Source of the DNA: Phycisphaerales bacterium UBA2402
GTDB taxonomy: Bacteria; Planctomycetota; Phycisphaerae; Phycisphaerales; UBA1924
Length of the DNA stretch: 28,009 bases
Assembly (NCBI GenBank): GCA_002343715.1
Contig: DDSA01000008.1
Span: 1 to 28,009, forward strand
Direction of reading: 5' to 3'
Below the pieces are notes generated by a model. The model was not told the origin of the DNA. It saw only the letters and a program-made list of their open reading frames with translations, and searched no databases. A program made the position numbers and the translations under genes. Every line of letters begins with the position of its first letter. Position 1 is the first letter of the stretch. This document shows positions 7,778-15,863 of the stretch, in pieces.

Positions 7778-8455
7778 GTGAGGAACGACTGTAACGGCCA
7801 CGGATCCGCCCCGCGTCGCCGCGTGGGGCTGATTGCCGTACTTGGCTGCCTCGCGTTTGTGCTCTGCCTGCCGCTCGATCCCATGCTTTCGGGCTTGCTC
7901 ACGGGGATTCAAGTCAAGAACGACCTTCGGCGGGAGCTCGAGTTCCTTCAGCAGTTCGGGGCGATCACGTCCGTCATCCTAATCCTGCTCTCCGCGGTTC
8001 TCCTTGATCCGGGGGCACGGCCACTTCTTCCGAGATTCATCCTCGCGCTGGCGGCCCCCGCCGCGGCCGCTTGGGTACTCAAGTGCCTGATCGGCCGTGG
8101 TCGCCCGAAGTTGGAGAACCCCTACCTCTTCGTGCCCCCCTGGAGGGCGCACCCGGTCCCCTTGCGCGATGGGTCGGTCGCCCCGCTTCATTCATGGGAG
8201 TTCTGGAACAGTTCCGCGGCGCTCCTGAACTCGCTCCCCAGCAGCCACACCTCCGCGGCGTTCGCCTTCGCCGCGTTGTTATCGTGGCGGTACCGACCGT
8301 TGCGCCATCTCGTCGTCGCGATCGCGTTCGCGGTTGGCGTGTGCCGACTTCTCTTCGGCTCACACTACCTTTCGGATGTCGTCGCCGGGGGCGTGCTTGG
8401 TTGGACAGTCGCCTCGCTTGTGTTGCAGCAAAGCCGTGCGAAAACCCGGGTGTAA
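7778..8455 (+). CDS. PAP2-family membrane phosphatase
   Basis: A protein of about 225 residues with several membrane segments and the three phosphatase motifs of the PAP2 / lipid phosphatase family: KCLIGRGRP, PSSHT (the PSGH motif) and RLLFGSHYLSD, with catalytic His and Asp. Known members dephosphorylate undecaprenyl pyrophosphate, lipid A or phosphatidyl phosphates on the periplasmic side. The start is uncertain: in-frame TTG 7757, GTG 7778 and GTG 7823 are possible, with the first membrane segment (VGLIAVLGCLAFVLCLPL) beginning just after the last. I use GTG 7778. A start at 7757 would overlap the divergent glycosyltransferase start. The pairing suggests undecaprenyl-carrier recycling or lipid A remodelling together with the glycosyltransferase (inference). 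Confidence 0.86.
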   Translation: MRNDCNGHGSAPRRRVGLIAVLGCLAFVLCLPLDPMLSGLLTGIQVKNDLRRELEFLQQFGAITSVILILLSAVLLDPGARPLLPRFILALAAPAAAAWVLKCLIGRGRPKLENPYLFVPPWRAHPVPLRDGSVAPLHSWEFWNSSAALLNSLPSSHTSAAFAFAALLSWRYRPLRHLVVAIAFAVGVCRLLFGSHYLSDVVAGGVLGWTVASLVLQQSRAKTRV

Positions 8456-8485
8456 GCCCGCGCTTCGGAGCACAGGAAGCAGGAA

Positions 8486-11400
8486 TCAGACTCCTACCGC
8501 CGCGGCGTCCCGATCCGAGAGCATACCACCGTCGGAGCGTTGCTTCACTGTGCCGTCACGCTTCCAGGATCGTTCACAGCGCGGGCGGGAGCGAAGATCA
8601 ACCACCTTCGGCTCCCGCAATGCGGGATCGAGCGTGACTTCGCTGACACCAAGCAGGTCGGCGAGATCGTTGCGATCGATCGGAGCGAGCGAGCCGTCGG
8701 CATCCGGGAGCACAAGACCGGCGTCGAGAGGGTTCTCGACCCCGAGTTCGGACTTCGCTTTCTCGAGCGCGGTTTTGGCCGCGTGCCGTGCCGCGGCGAG
8801 TGAACCCGCGGCCGAAGCATGCCAGCGCACGTTCGTGGACGGGGCGAACTCCAGCGTGTGGATGCAGCGGGGGTCATCGGGCCCGGCCTTCCACATGGCC
8901 CGGTAGGCCTCGTCCGCGGTGTGGGGCAGGATGGGCGCGAGGAGCCGACAGAGCGCATCGGTGATGGTCCACAGCACGGTCTGCGCCCGGCGGCGGCGAA
9001 CCGACCCCGCGGCATCGCAGTAGAGCCGATCCTTGACCGCCGCGAGGTACTCGGCCGAGAGTTCGTTGTTGCAGAAATCGAAGAGCGCCTTGTGGGCCGT
9101 CTTGAAGTCGTAGCGCTCGTACGACAAGCGGACCTCGGCCGAAACCCGGTCCAGGGCACTGAGAATCCAGGCGTCCAGCGATGCGGGCGGCACGTCCGTC
9201 AGGGGGATGGCGTGGCCCTTCTCGCCGCCGCCCTCGGGCTCGAAGTCGTAGAGATTGCTGAGCATGAACCGAAGCGTGTTGCGCACCTTGCGGTAACTCT
9301 CGCCCATCAGCGCGAAGAGTTCGAGATCGGCCTTCACATCGTTCTCGTAGGCCAGCGAAGAGACCCACCAGCGCATCACGTCCATGCCGTAGTCGCCGGC
9401 GAGAGCATCGACCTCGTATTTCGCGGCATCAGGCCTGCTTTTGCTCAGTTTGCGACCGTCGCGATCGACGATGAACCCGTGCGTGAGTATCGTCTTGTAG
9501 GGAGCGCGACCGATGACGCCCAGCGCCGGCAGCAAGGACAACTGGAACCAGCCGCGGTGCTGATCCGAGCCTTCGAGGTACAGGTCCACCGTGTCGGAGT
9601 AGTCCGGCTTCGTGAACGCGATGCCCCGCGCCTTGACGCACGAGTGCCAGGAAGAGCCGGACTCGAACCACACGTCGAGGATGTCCGCCCCTTTCCGGAG
9701 CGTGGCCATCGCCGCGCGATCCGCGAGCGCGGCCTTGATGTGGGGCGGCAACTCCGGGTCCGCGCCGGGGTCGTAGGCGGCCAGCAGATCGGCGGGGCCG
9801 AGTGTGAACCACGCGTCGGAGCCTTTGGACGCGACGACCGAGGCCACCGCACGAACCGACGCGGCGGTCATGAAGGTGTCACCGTCCAGCGTCTCGAACG
9901 AAGGGATCGGAAGACCCCATGCCCGCTGACGCGAGATGCACCAATCCGGCCGGGCCTCGAGCATACCGCGGAGGCGGTTGCGTCCCCAGTCGGGAACAAA
10001 CTTCACGTCGTCCGCGGTGCAGGCCAGGCCCAGCGTGCGCAACGTGCGGTGAGCGGCGCGACCGCTCGGTAAGTGGGCGGTCTCCATCTCCCGGTCAACA
10101 CCGACAAACCACTGCTCCGTGCATCTGAAGATCACGGGTGTCTTGCTGCGCCAATCGTGAGGGTAACTATGCGTGAACGTGTGGCCGAAGTAGAGGTGGC
10201 CCGAACGGCGGAGGTGGTCCGAAACCTTGGTGTTCGCGTCCCAGATGGACAGACCCCGGAGCCACTCGGGCACGGTCTGGTCATAGGTTCCGTCGCCTTT
10301 CACCGGGCAGTAGATCGGCAGGCCCTCCCGCTGGCCGGTCTGGTAGTCCTCCGCACCGTGGCCGGGCGCGGTGTGGACAAGACCGGTGCCGTCTTCGAGC
10401 GTGACGTACTCGGCCCCGACGATGCAGAACAAGCGGGCGTGGGCCGGGATCTCCAGCCCATCACCGGTGTTGAGCGCCGCGACGCCCTCGGCCCGCCTGG
10501 GATCGACAAACGGGTGACGATAGTTCAATCCCAGTAGCGCCGAGCCATCGGTCCGTGCAAGAATGACCACCTGCTCGGCCTTCGCCAAGCGCGTGACCCG
10601 ATCCACCGCATCGGAGGCGAGCACGGTCACGTTCCCGTCGATCCAGACCAGGGCGTATTCAAACTTGGGGTTGACGGCGATCGCCACGTTTGCCGGGAGC
10701 GTCCACGGCGTGGTGGTCCAGATCATGAAGCAGGGTCGCTGCCCCGGGCGAACGCCGGGCTTGGGGGCCTTGCCGCTCGACGGATCCGTGGCCTCCGCGG
10801 GGGACTCATCGTCCTCCTGATCTTCGACGGCCGGGAGGCCGAACGCGTCGTACACCGCGTCCGCATTCTCGGCCTCAAAATCAACATAGACCGATTGGTC
10901 CTCGCGGTCCATGTACTCGAGTTCCGCCTCGGCGAGGGCGGTCTCGTTGGCGATGGACCAGTGAACGGGCTTGAGAGCGCGGTAGACCAGGCCCCGCTCG
11001 AGCAACGTGGCCAGCACATTGAGCGTCGAGGCCTCGAAAACCGACGCCATCGTCAGGTACGGGTTTTCGTAATCCGCGAGCGTCAGGAACCGTTCCATCT
11101 GACCCCGCTGCAACTTGATGTACTTCTCCGCGTGCTTCTGGCACTCTCGACGGATCGCCGCTCTCCGGGTCCAGTCGTCGAGCGATTTCAGTTTTTCGTA
11201 CTTTCCCGACTCCACGAGATCCGTGGCAACCTTGTGCTCGATGGGCAGGCCGTGGCAGTCCCAGCCGGGGATATACGGCACGTCGAAACCCGCCATGGTC
11301 CGGGACCGCACCACGATGTCCTTGAGACACTTGTTGAAGAGGTGCCCCAGGTGGAGATTGCCATTGGCGTACGGCGGGCCATCGTGAAAGACAAACCGCG

Positions 11401-11599
11401 GCCTGCCCGCCCGAGATGCGCGGATTTTCTCGTACAGACCGGACTTCGTCCAGCGCTTCATGCTCGCCGGCTCGTTCTGCACGAGGTTCGCCTTCATCGG
11501 GAAGGGTGTCTGCGGCAGGTTGAGAGTGGATCGGTATCGGCTCTTGGCCTCATCGGCCTGTGGCTTGGGGGGGGCGGGGGATTGAGGAGACTGGGACAT
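8486..11599 (-). CDS. ileS: Isoleucyl-tRNA synthetase
   Basis: A 1037-residue class I synthetase that charges tRNA-Ile and edits valine. Visible features are PPYANGNLHLGH (HIGH motif, residues 83-86), PGWDCHGLPIE, the editing-domain entry WTTTPWTLPANVAIAVNP, and DGRKLSKS (KMSKS motif, Lys717). The CP1 region carries an acidic low-complexity insert of about 30 residues (VEDQEDDESPAEATDPSS, around 256-285). The C-terminal tail should hold a four-cysteine zinc ribbon; here the first half reads CERSW where CxRCW is usual and the second reads LSDRDAAAV where LCxRCxxAV is usual, so only Cys1008 remains. ATG 11599 is chosen from the protein start; the longer frame adds an unlikely 41 residues that run through the leader hairpin. 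The gene converges on the PAP2 gene with no clear terminator. Confidence 0.97.
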   Translation of the reverse strand: MSQSPQSPAPPKPQADEAKSRYRSTLNLPQTPFPMKANLVQNEPASMKRWTKSGLYEKIRASRAGRPRFVFHDGPPYANGNLHLGHLFNKCLKDIVVRSRTMAGFDVPYIPGWDCHGLPIEHKVATDLVESGKYEKLKSLDDWTRRAAIRRECQKHAEKYIKLQRGQMERFLTLADYENPYLTMASVFEASTLNVLATLLERGLVYRALKPVHWSIANETALAEAELEYMDREDQSVYVDFEAENADAVYDAFGLPAVEDQEDDESPAEATDPSSGKAPKPGVRPGQRPCFMIWTTTPWTLPANVAIAVNPKFEYALVWIDGNVTVLASDAVDRVTRLAKAEQVVILARTDGSALLGLNYRHPFVDPRRAEGVAALNTGDGLEIPAHARLFCIVGAEYVTLEDGTGLVHTAPGHGAEDYQTGQREGLPIYCPVKGDGTYDQTVPEWLRGLSIWDANTKVSDHLRRSGHLYFGHTFTHSYPHDWRSKTPVIFRCTEQWFVGVDREMETAHLPSGRAAHRTLRTLGLACTADDVKFVPDWGRNRLRGMLEARPDWCISRQRAWGLPIPSFETLDGDTFMTAASVRAVASVVASKGSDAWFTLGPADLLAAYDPGADPELPPHIKAALADRAAMATLRKGADILDVWFESGSSWHSCVKARGIAFTKPDYSDTVDLYLEGSDQHRGWFQLSLLPALGVIGRAPYKTILTHGFIVDRDGRKLSKSRPDAAKYEVDALAGDYGMDVMRWWVSSLAYENDVKADLELFALMGESYRKVRNTLRFMLSNLYDFEPEGGGEKGHAIPLTDVPPASLDAWILSALDRVSAEVRLSYERYDFKTAHKALFDFCNNELSAEYLAAVKDRLYCDAAGSVRRRRAQTVLWTITDALCRLLAPILPHTADEAYRAMWKAGPDDPRCIHTLEFAPSTNVRWHASAAGSLAAARHAAKTALEKAKSELGVENPLDAGLVLPDADGSLAPIDRNDLADLLGVSEVTLDPALREPKVVDLRSRPRCERSWKRDGTVKQRSDGGMLSDRDAAAVGV

Positions 11600-11934
11600 G
11601 GTGAAACCCGGTGGAATCGACGGAAAGCCCGCTTCTCGCGGGCTGAACTTGGTCACGATCTTAGGAAGTAGAGGGTTGACGCCCGGAAAGGGGCGCATCA
11701 CACGAATAAGCCGCGGCGGCATGGCCCCTCAGCGGGGCGTTGTAATTCGTGCCGATATGCCTCGTGGATTCTTCACGGAGTCATAGTAGCACGGCGGCCT
11801 GCGTTTGGAACTCGGGAGCGCCCGCGACAGGGAATGCACCGACCGTTGTCCCGGCCGTTCGAGAACCGCGGCTCACCCCTGTCCACAGGACCGTGGCATG
11901 CCCCACGCCGCGAAATGGCACGCTATTCTGTGCC
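11600..11934. other. Divergent intergenic region between ileS and the transglutaminase gene
   Basis: This 335-base gap has no convincing ORF. It contains a terminator-like hairpin just upstream of ileS (11626-11644, described separately) and a weaker hairpin, GCCCC/GGGGC, at 11724-11738. On the minus strand TACTAT (complement of 11783-11788), 16 bases after TTCCAA, is a weak -10/-35 candidate for ileS. I looked for the conserved T-box sequence expected in some ileS leaders and did not see it. No promoter for the transglutaminase gene could be fixed. Confidence 0.45.
11626..11644 (-). promoter_or_regulatory. Terminator-like hairpin in ileS leader
   Basis: On the minus strand AGCCCGC-GAGAA-GCGGGCT forms a perfect 7-bp stem followed by TTTCC, ending about 25 bases before the ileS ATG. 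There is no minus-strand gene upstream for it to terminate, so it lies in the ileS leader. It could be an attenuator or a simple structured leader. The U-tract is short, which weakens the attenuation reading. Confidence 0.45.
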
Positions 11935-13407
11935 ATGCTGATCCGCCTATTCGCACTCTTCTGCGTTCTGACCTCGTGCGCTTTCGCCGACACGGATCGC
12001 TGGTACGTCGTCGAGATGTTCGGCAAGCGGGCCGGGCACATGCACGCCTCCCAGAAGTCTGACGCCGGAATGATCACCACCGCATCGCGCGTGGCCTTCG
12101 AGATGAAGCGTGGTGATGTCGCCATCGCGATCACGATGTCCGGGGAGTTTGTGGAGACCCAGGACGGGAAACCGGTTTCGATGAAATCGGTTCAGGACAT
12201 GGGACAAATGAGCGTGACCACCGAGGTCGCGTTCACGGAAGGCGGAGCGGACATCACGACCACGCAGGCGGGCAACACGACGAAACGAACGCAGACGATC
12301 GAGGGCACCTGGCTGACCCCGGCGGCGGCGGAACGGTACGTGACGCAGCGGTTCAAGAGCGGCGCCAAGGAAATCGTGGTGCGGACCATGGACCCGAGTT
12401 CGGGCGTCAAGATCATCACTTCGACCCGGACCATCGGTGATGCGGCGAGAATCAAGGCGATGGGGCGAGACATCGATGTCGTCAGATCTGTCGTCGAGAC
12501 GAGCATCGCTCCGGGCATCAAGAGCACGGAGTTTTTCGACTCGGAGGGAATCCTGGTGCGGAGCGAGACCAACCTCGGGGGTATTCCTCTGGTGATGACC
12601 GCGACGACCCAGGAGGATGCCAAAGGCCCGACCGAGCACGCGCCGCCGGAGGTCTTTCGGTCCACATTCATCAGGCCCGAGCATCCGATCACCAACGCGC
12701 GGGGCTTGAAGCGCGGCGTGTACGTGGTGAGCGTGGATGAGGGCGAACTCCCGAACTTCCCGGAGACTGGGTCCCAGAAGGTGGAAGTTCTCGGCCCGAC
12801 CTCGGCCCGCATCCGCGTGAACGCGGCGGAGTTCAGCCCGGCCCCGGCTCAGGACGCGACGAACACGGCCTACCTGGCTGCTTCGACAACCTGCAACACC
12901 AAGGACGAACGGATCGTGGAACTCGCTTCCCGGGCGGTGAGGGACCTCCATGAGTCCGCCACGGCGGCAGACAAGGCTGAAGCCTGTCGTCAGTACACGT
13001 ATCGCTTTATCAAGAAGAAATCTCTGGGTGTGGGTTTCGCCACGGCGACCGAAGTCGCTCGCAGCCGGGAGGGCGATTGTTCAGAACATGGGGTATTCCT
13101 CGCGGCACTCCTGCGGGCGAACGGGATCCCTGCCCGGGTCGCCGCCGGCCTGGTTTATGCGGACGGTTTCGCGGGCGAGGAAGCGATCTTCGGGTATCAC
13201 ATGTGGACACAGGCGCTCCTGGAGAAGGACGGTGTCATGCGTTGGGTGGACCTCGATGGAACGCTGGGGCCGTCATCTCCCTACGACGCGACTCACCTCA
13301 CTCTCTCGATCTCTTCGCTGGCCGATGAAGAGGGAATGGAATCCATGCTCTCCATCGCGACCGCGCTGGGTCGGCTCAAGATCAAGGTGGAGGAGCCAAA
13401 GCCATAA
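11935..13407 (+). CDS. Exported transglutaminase-like (cysteine protease fold) protein
   Basis: A 490-residue protein. The signal peptide is LIRLFALFCVLTSCAFA, with probable cleavage after residue 18; a lipobox is not clear although Cys15 is present. A long N-terminal beta-rich region of about 300 residues has no recognised family. The C-terminal 180 residues form a transglutaminase-like core with candidate catalytic triad Cys382 (GDCSEH), His422 (YHMW) and Asp439 or Asp441 (VDLDGT), preceded by the typical ALLRANGIPARVAAGLVY strand-helix. Members act as transamidases, peptidases or inactive peptide binders in the envelope; here the triad is intact. The ATG at 11935 is chosen because it immediately precedes the signal peptide. 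The hydrate-dehydratase gene follows on the same strand and is probably co-transcribed, but no functional link is evident. Confidence 0.85.
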   Translation: MLIRLFALFCVLTSCAFADTDRWYVVEMFGKRAGHMHASQKSDAGMITTASRVAFEMKRGDVAIAITMSGEFVETQDGKPVSMKSVQDMGQMSVTTEVAFTEGGADITTTQAGNTTKRTQTIEGTWLTPAAAERYVTQRFKSGAKEIVVRTMDPSSGVKIITSTRTIGDAARIKAMGRDIDVVRSVVETSIAPGIKSTEFFDSEGILVRSETNLGGIPLVMTATTQEDAKGPTEHAPPEVFRSTFIRPEHPITNARGLKRGVYVVSVDEGELPNFPETGSQKVEVLGPTSARIRVNAAEFSPAPAQDATNTAYLAASTTCNTKDERIVELASRAVRDLHESATAADKAEACRQYTYRFIKKKSLGVGFATATEVARSREGDCSEHGVFLAALLRANGIPARVAAGLVYADGFAGEEAIFGYHMWTQALLEKDGVMRWVDLDGTLGPSSPYDATHLTLSISSLADEEGMESMLSIATALGRLKIKVEEPKP

Positions 13408-13484
13408 CTCGTGACAACACCGACTCTCCGCTCCCGCGGCTTCCGATTCGGGCTGCTTCGGCGCACAAAGGAACGTTCGGCTCG

Positions 13485-14324
13485 GTGGCCGTCTTCGGCG
13501 GCACCTGCGCCGGGCCGGACAGAATGATCGGTGCCCCGGCGCTCGCGGCGCGAGGGGCGTTGCGCGCCGGGGCCGGGGTGGCCAGGGTGTACGCGCCGGC
13601 ACCCATCCTCGAATCGGTGATCGCGTTGTGCCCGAGCGCAACCGGGTTCGCACTCTCCACAGACGAGAACGGAGACATCACGCCAACGGGCGCGGCCCAG
13701 GCGTTGGATCTCGCGGCGGACACGTGCCGAGGATTGGTGATCGGGCCGGGGATAGGTGCCGGAGACGGTGTTCGTGCGCTGGTGCTCCGCGCGGTGCAGC
13801 GCGATGATGTGCCGGTGGTGATCGATGCGGACGGGTTGAACGCGCTGGCCGAGATTCCCGACCTCTTCCGGGATTTTCGGGCGCGGGCCGTGCTCACGCC
13901 CCACCCCGGGGAGTTTCGGCGGCTGGCACAGACGTTCCGTATCGGCCTCGATCCCGCGGACGCGGCGCAGCGGCCGGAGGCGGCCTCCGCTCTTGCGCAG
14001 CGTCTGGGGTGCATCGTGGTCTTGAAGGGAGCGGGGACCGTTGTCAGCAACGGCCTGGAGAGTTGGGTGTGCGCGCGTGGCCACCCGTGCATGGCCACCG
14101 CAGGCAGCGGCGATGTGCTGGCGGGCATGATCGGAGCCTTGGCCGCGGCGTATGCGCACCGGGAAAGTGCCCCGCTGCGGTTATTCGATGTCGCCCGCCT
14201 GGCGGTCGAAGCGCACGCGCTCGCCGGGGAGCGCTGGGCCAACACCACGGGAGCGAGCGGGGGGATGCTCGCGGCGGAACTGGCGGATGCCGTGCCGACC
14301 GCCATCGAATCGCTCCGAGGCTGA
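13485..14324 (+). CDS. nnrD: ADP/ATP-dependent NAD(P)H-hydrate dehydratase
   Basis: The C-terminal-type domain of the NAD(P)H-hydrate repair system, which uses nucleotide triphosphate or diphosphate to dehydrate S-NADHX/NADPHX. Ribokinase-like motifs seen are IGPGIGAGDG, VIDADGLNAL, LTPHPGEF, VVLKGAGTVV and the catalytic AGSGDVLAG (Asp210). The coordinate given is the first GTG, with AAGGAA about 12 bases upstream. However, the same frame is open upstream from 13329, and codons 13431-13484 encode LPRLPIRAASAHKGTFGS, which matches the usual family N-terminus (HKGTFG motif). No ATG, GTG or TTG occurs there, so the true start is unclear; see findings. There is no epimerase (NnrE) domain in this protein. 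Confidence 0.88.
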   Translation: MAVFGGTCAGPDRMIGAPALAARGALRAGAGVARVYAPAPILESVIALCPSATGFALSTDENGDITPTGAAQALDLAADTCRGLVIGPGIGAGDGVRALVLRAVQRDDVPVVIDADGLNALAEIPDLFRDFRARAVLTPHPGEFRRLAQTFRIGLDPADAAQRPEAASALAQRLGCIVVLKGAGTVVSNGLESWVCARGHPCMATAGSGDVLAGMIGALAAAYAHRESAPLRLFDVARLAVEAHALAGERWANTTGASGGMLAAELADAVPTAIESLRG

Positions 14325-14327
14325 GCG

Positions 14328-14918
14328 TCAGTCGGGCGCGATGCGGGCTTCGAGGCCGCGCTTGACCATGGGCCATTCACTGTCGATGACAGAGTAAATG
14401 CAGTTGTCGCGGATGAACCCGTCGGGCATCACCGCGTGCCTTCGGAGCACGCCTTCGAGTGTGCAACCGAGTTTTTCCAGCGCGCGGCGGCTCTGGGCGT
14501 TGCGCGCATCGCATTTGAACTGGACACGCATCGCTCCCTGATCCTCGAACGCGTGCGCCATCATCAGAAATTTGGACTCCGGGTTGATCGTGGTGCGCCG
14601 ATGAGGGGGCGAGATCCAGGTCCAGCCGATCTCGACGCCGCGGTTGGACGGGCGCACCTCGAAATAGGAACTGCTGCCGATAGCCCGACCGGTCTCCGAG
14701 TGAATGATGGCATACGGGATGCGCCCCGGAAAGGCGTAGGCATCCTGAACGTACTGACGAAAACCTTCCGCTGACCACTCGCGTGGCTTCATGCCATGAA
14801 ACCGGAAACAAGATTCATCGGCGGTTTCAAAGAGATCCGGTGCATGATCTTTGGTGAGCGGTTCGAGCCGGATGGTTCGCCCCGTGAGAATGATGGGCTG
14901 GAAGTTCATCAGAGGCAT
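14328..14918 (-). CDS. GNAT acetyltransferase, RimJ/RimL type
   Basis: A 196-residue acetyltransferase of the RimJ/RimL (Acetyltransf_3) branch. The N-terminus GRTIRLEPLTKDHAPDLFE is typical, and later motifs include GSSSYFEVRPSNRGVEIGWTWI, the acetyl-CoA binding region around RTTINPESKFLMM and the helix NAQSRRALEKLGCTLEGVLRRH that marks the family C-terminal half. By family it would acetylate N-terminal amines of proteins or small amines. The start at 14918 is preferred over 14945 and 14909 because its ATG shares bases with the upstream gene's stop (TGATG), suggesting translational coupling to the ribbon-tailed membrane protein. It converges on the hydrate dehydratase with only 3 bases between stops. 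The substrate cannot be told. Confidence 0.88.
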   Translation of the reverse strand: MPLMNFQPIILTGRTIRLEPLTKDHAPDLFETADESCFRFHGMKPREWSAEGFRQYVQDAYAFPGRIPYAIIHSETGRAIGSSSYFEVRPSNRGVEIGWTWISPPHRRTTINPESKFLMMAHAFEDQGAMRVQFKCDARNAQSRRALEKLGCTLEGVLRRHAVMPDGFIRDNCIYSVIDSEWPMVKRGLEARIAPD

Positions 14919-15343
14919 CAACTGATCGTACGAGCGGCCCCGCACTCAGGGCATGGCCCCGTCCCAAGGCCAACAGTCGGATAGCCGCAGGTGGGGCAAG
15001 AACCCGGACGCGAGCGTCGCTTGGCGAAACAGATCATCGCAGCGGCGGCGGAGGCGAGTGGAATCGGCCACACGGGCACTCGAGCGGTCACTTCATGACA
15101 CAGCCCGCCGTACCAATCCGCGGGGTTTCGACACTCGATTCGGTAATGCTGCTTCAAGGTCGGGAGTTGGAAGTTCATGTAACACCCGTAGGAAAGCGAT
15201 CCCCCGTAGAAGCGTGTACACGTCCCCACATCGTGCGCGAGAAAAGCCCAGCGAACGCTGGCGAGGCAGAACAACCCGAGCGTCAATACAAGAACCACAT
15301 TGGCCCAGGCCAGGATGGAGAAGAACAGCCGCCGCACGTACAT
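14918..15343 (-). CDS. Small membrane protein with C-terminal zinc ribbon
   Basis: A 141-residue protein with an N-terminal membrane segment (about residues 8-30), an exported-looking middle with six cysteines (41, 54, 71, 82 and others) and a second hydrophobic stretch (91-106) before a basic turn (KRRSRPGS). The tail is CPTCG...CPECG (Cys116, 119, 131, 134), a small zinc ribbon that would face the cytoplasm. Proteins of this plan are frequent in planctomycete genomes and of unknown function. It lies downstream of the exported 118-residue gene by 42 bases and overlaps the acetyltransferase gene by TGATG, so the three look like one operon. Confidence 0.75.
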   Translation of the reverse strand: MYVRRLFFSILAWANVVLVLTLGLFCLASVRWAFLAHDVGTCTRFYGGSLSYGCYMNFQLPTLKQHYRIECRNPADWYGGLCHEVTARVPVWPIPLASAAAAMICFAKRRSRPGSCPTCGYPTVGLGTGPCPECGAARTIS

Positions 15344-15385
15344 GTATCCACGTTAAACCGTTTGGCGCTCGCCCCAAATCCGCTG

Positions 15386-15742
15386 TTACTGGACATCAAA
15401 CTGGATCAACAGGATGGCATCGCGGGGGATCCAGAACTCATCACGGCGGATGTTGGCGCGTGCTTCGGTCGTCTCGCGCCGGAGGGTGCGGATTCGCACC
15501 CAGGACTCGTCCACCCCCGTCAGTTCGCCGACAAGCGACAGGACCGATCCGTTGACAACATCGGTGCTGTAGGCCACGGGCGTCGGGCAGGATGCGCCCA
15601 GGTAATCCCGGCGGAACTGGACCTTGCAATCCCGGCCGATCCGGGCGGCCAGGGGGTCCGGCCCCGCAGCGGGAGAAAGGGCAAACGTGCCGGCGAGGAT
15701 CACGGCGAGAACGCCGCAGGTCAGCAAGGTACGGGTTCGCAT
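15386..15742 (-). CDS. Small exported protein of unknown function
   Basis: A 118-residue protein with a signal peptide (RTRTLLTCGVLAVILAGTFALSPAAG). The mature domain has a KVQFRRDYLGA motif, one cysteine pair candidate (DCKV, SCPTP) and beta-type sequence ending in FWIPRDAILLIQF. I recognise no family. The ATG at 15742 is preferred over longer in-frame starts because AAGGAG lies 7 bases upstream and the signal peptide begins immediately. It is the first gene of the three-gene minus-strand group that includes the ribbon-tailed protein and the acetyltransferase. Confidence 0.7.
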   Translation of the reverse strand: MRTRTLLTCGVLAVILAGTFALSPAAGPDPLAARIGRDCKVQFRRDYLGASCPTPVAYSTDVVNGSVLSLVGELTGVDESWVRIRTLRRETTEARANIRRDEFWIPRDAILLIQFDVQ

Positions 15743-15749
15743 GGGGCAG

Positions 15750-15755
15750 CTCCTT
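15750..15755 (-). promoter_or_regulatory. Ribosome-binding site fixing the 15742 start
   Basis: AAGGAG on the minus strand, 7 bases before the ATG at 15742, decides the start against the longer in-frame alternatives. Confidence 0.7.
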
Positions 15756-15863
15756 TCCGAGATTCTTGGGGGGGTGATCTTGGGAGGAGGCTTCTCCGCA
15801 GAAGCGGGCCACTCGCCTTCGCCCTTCACACCCGGCCGGCGGCGGCCCACCAACGATGGCGGC

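Noticed and set aside
8819..10072. 417-codon plus-strand ORF
   Set aside because: It is entirely antisense to ileS, whose motifs are unambiguous, and its composition is typical of high-GC shadow frames.
10895..11671. 258-codon plus-strand ORF
   Set aside because: It is antisense to the ileS N-terminal region and leader with no recognisable domain.
11600..11934. Possible T-box riboswitch before ileS
   Set aside because: I could not find the conserved T-box sequence; only simple hairpins are present.
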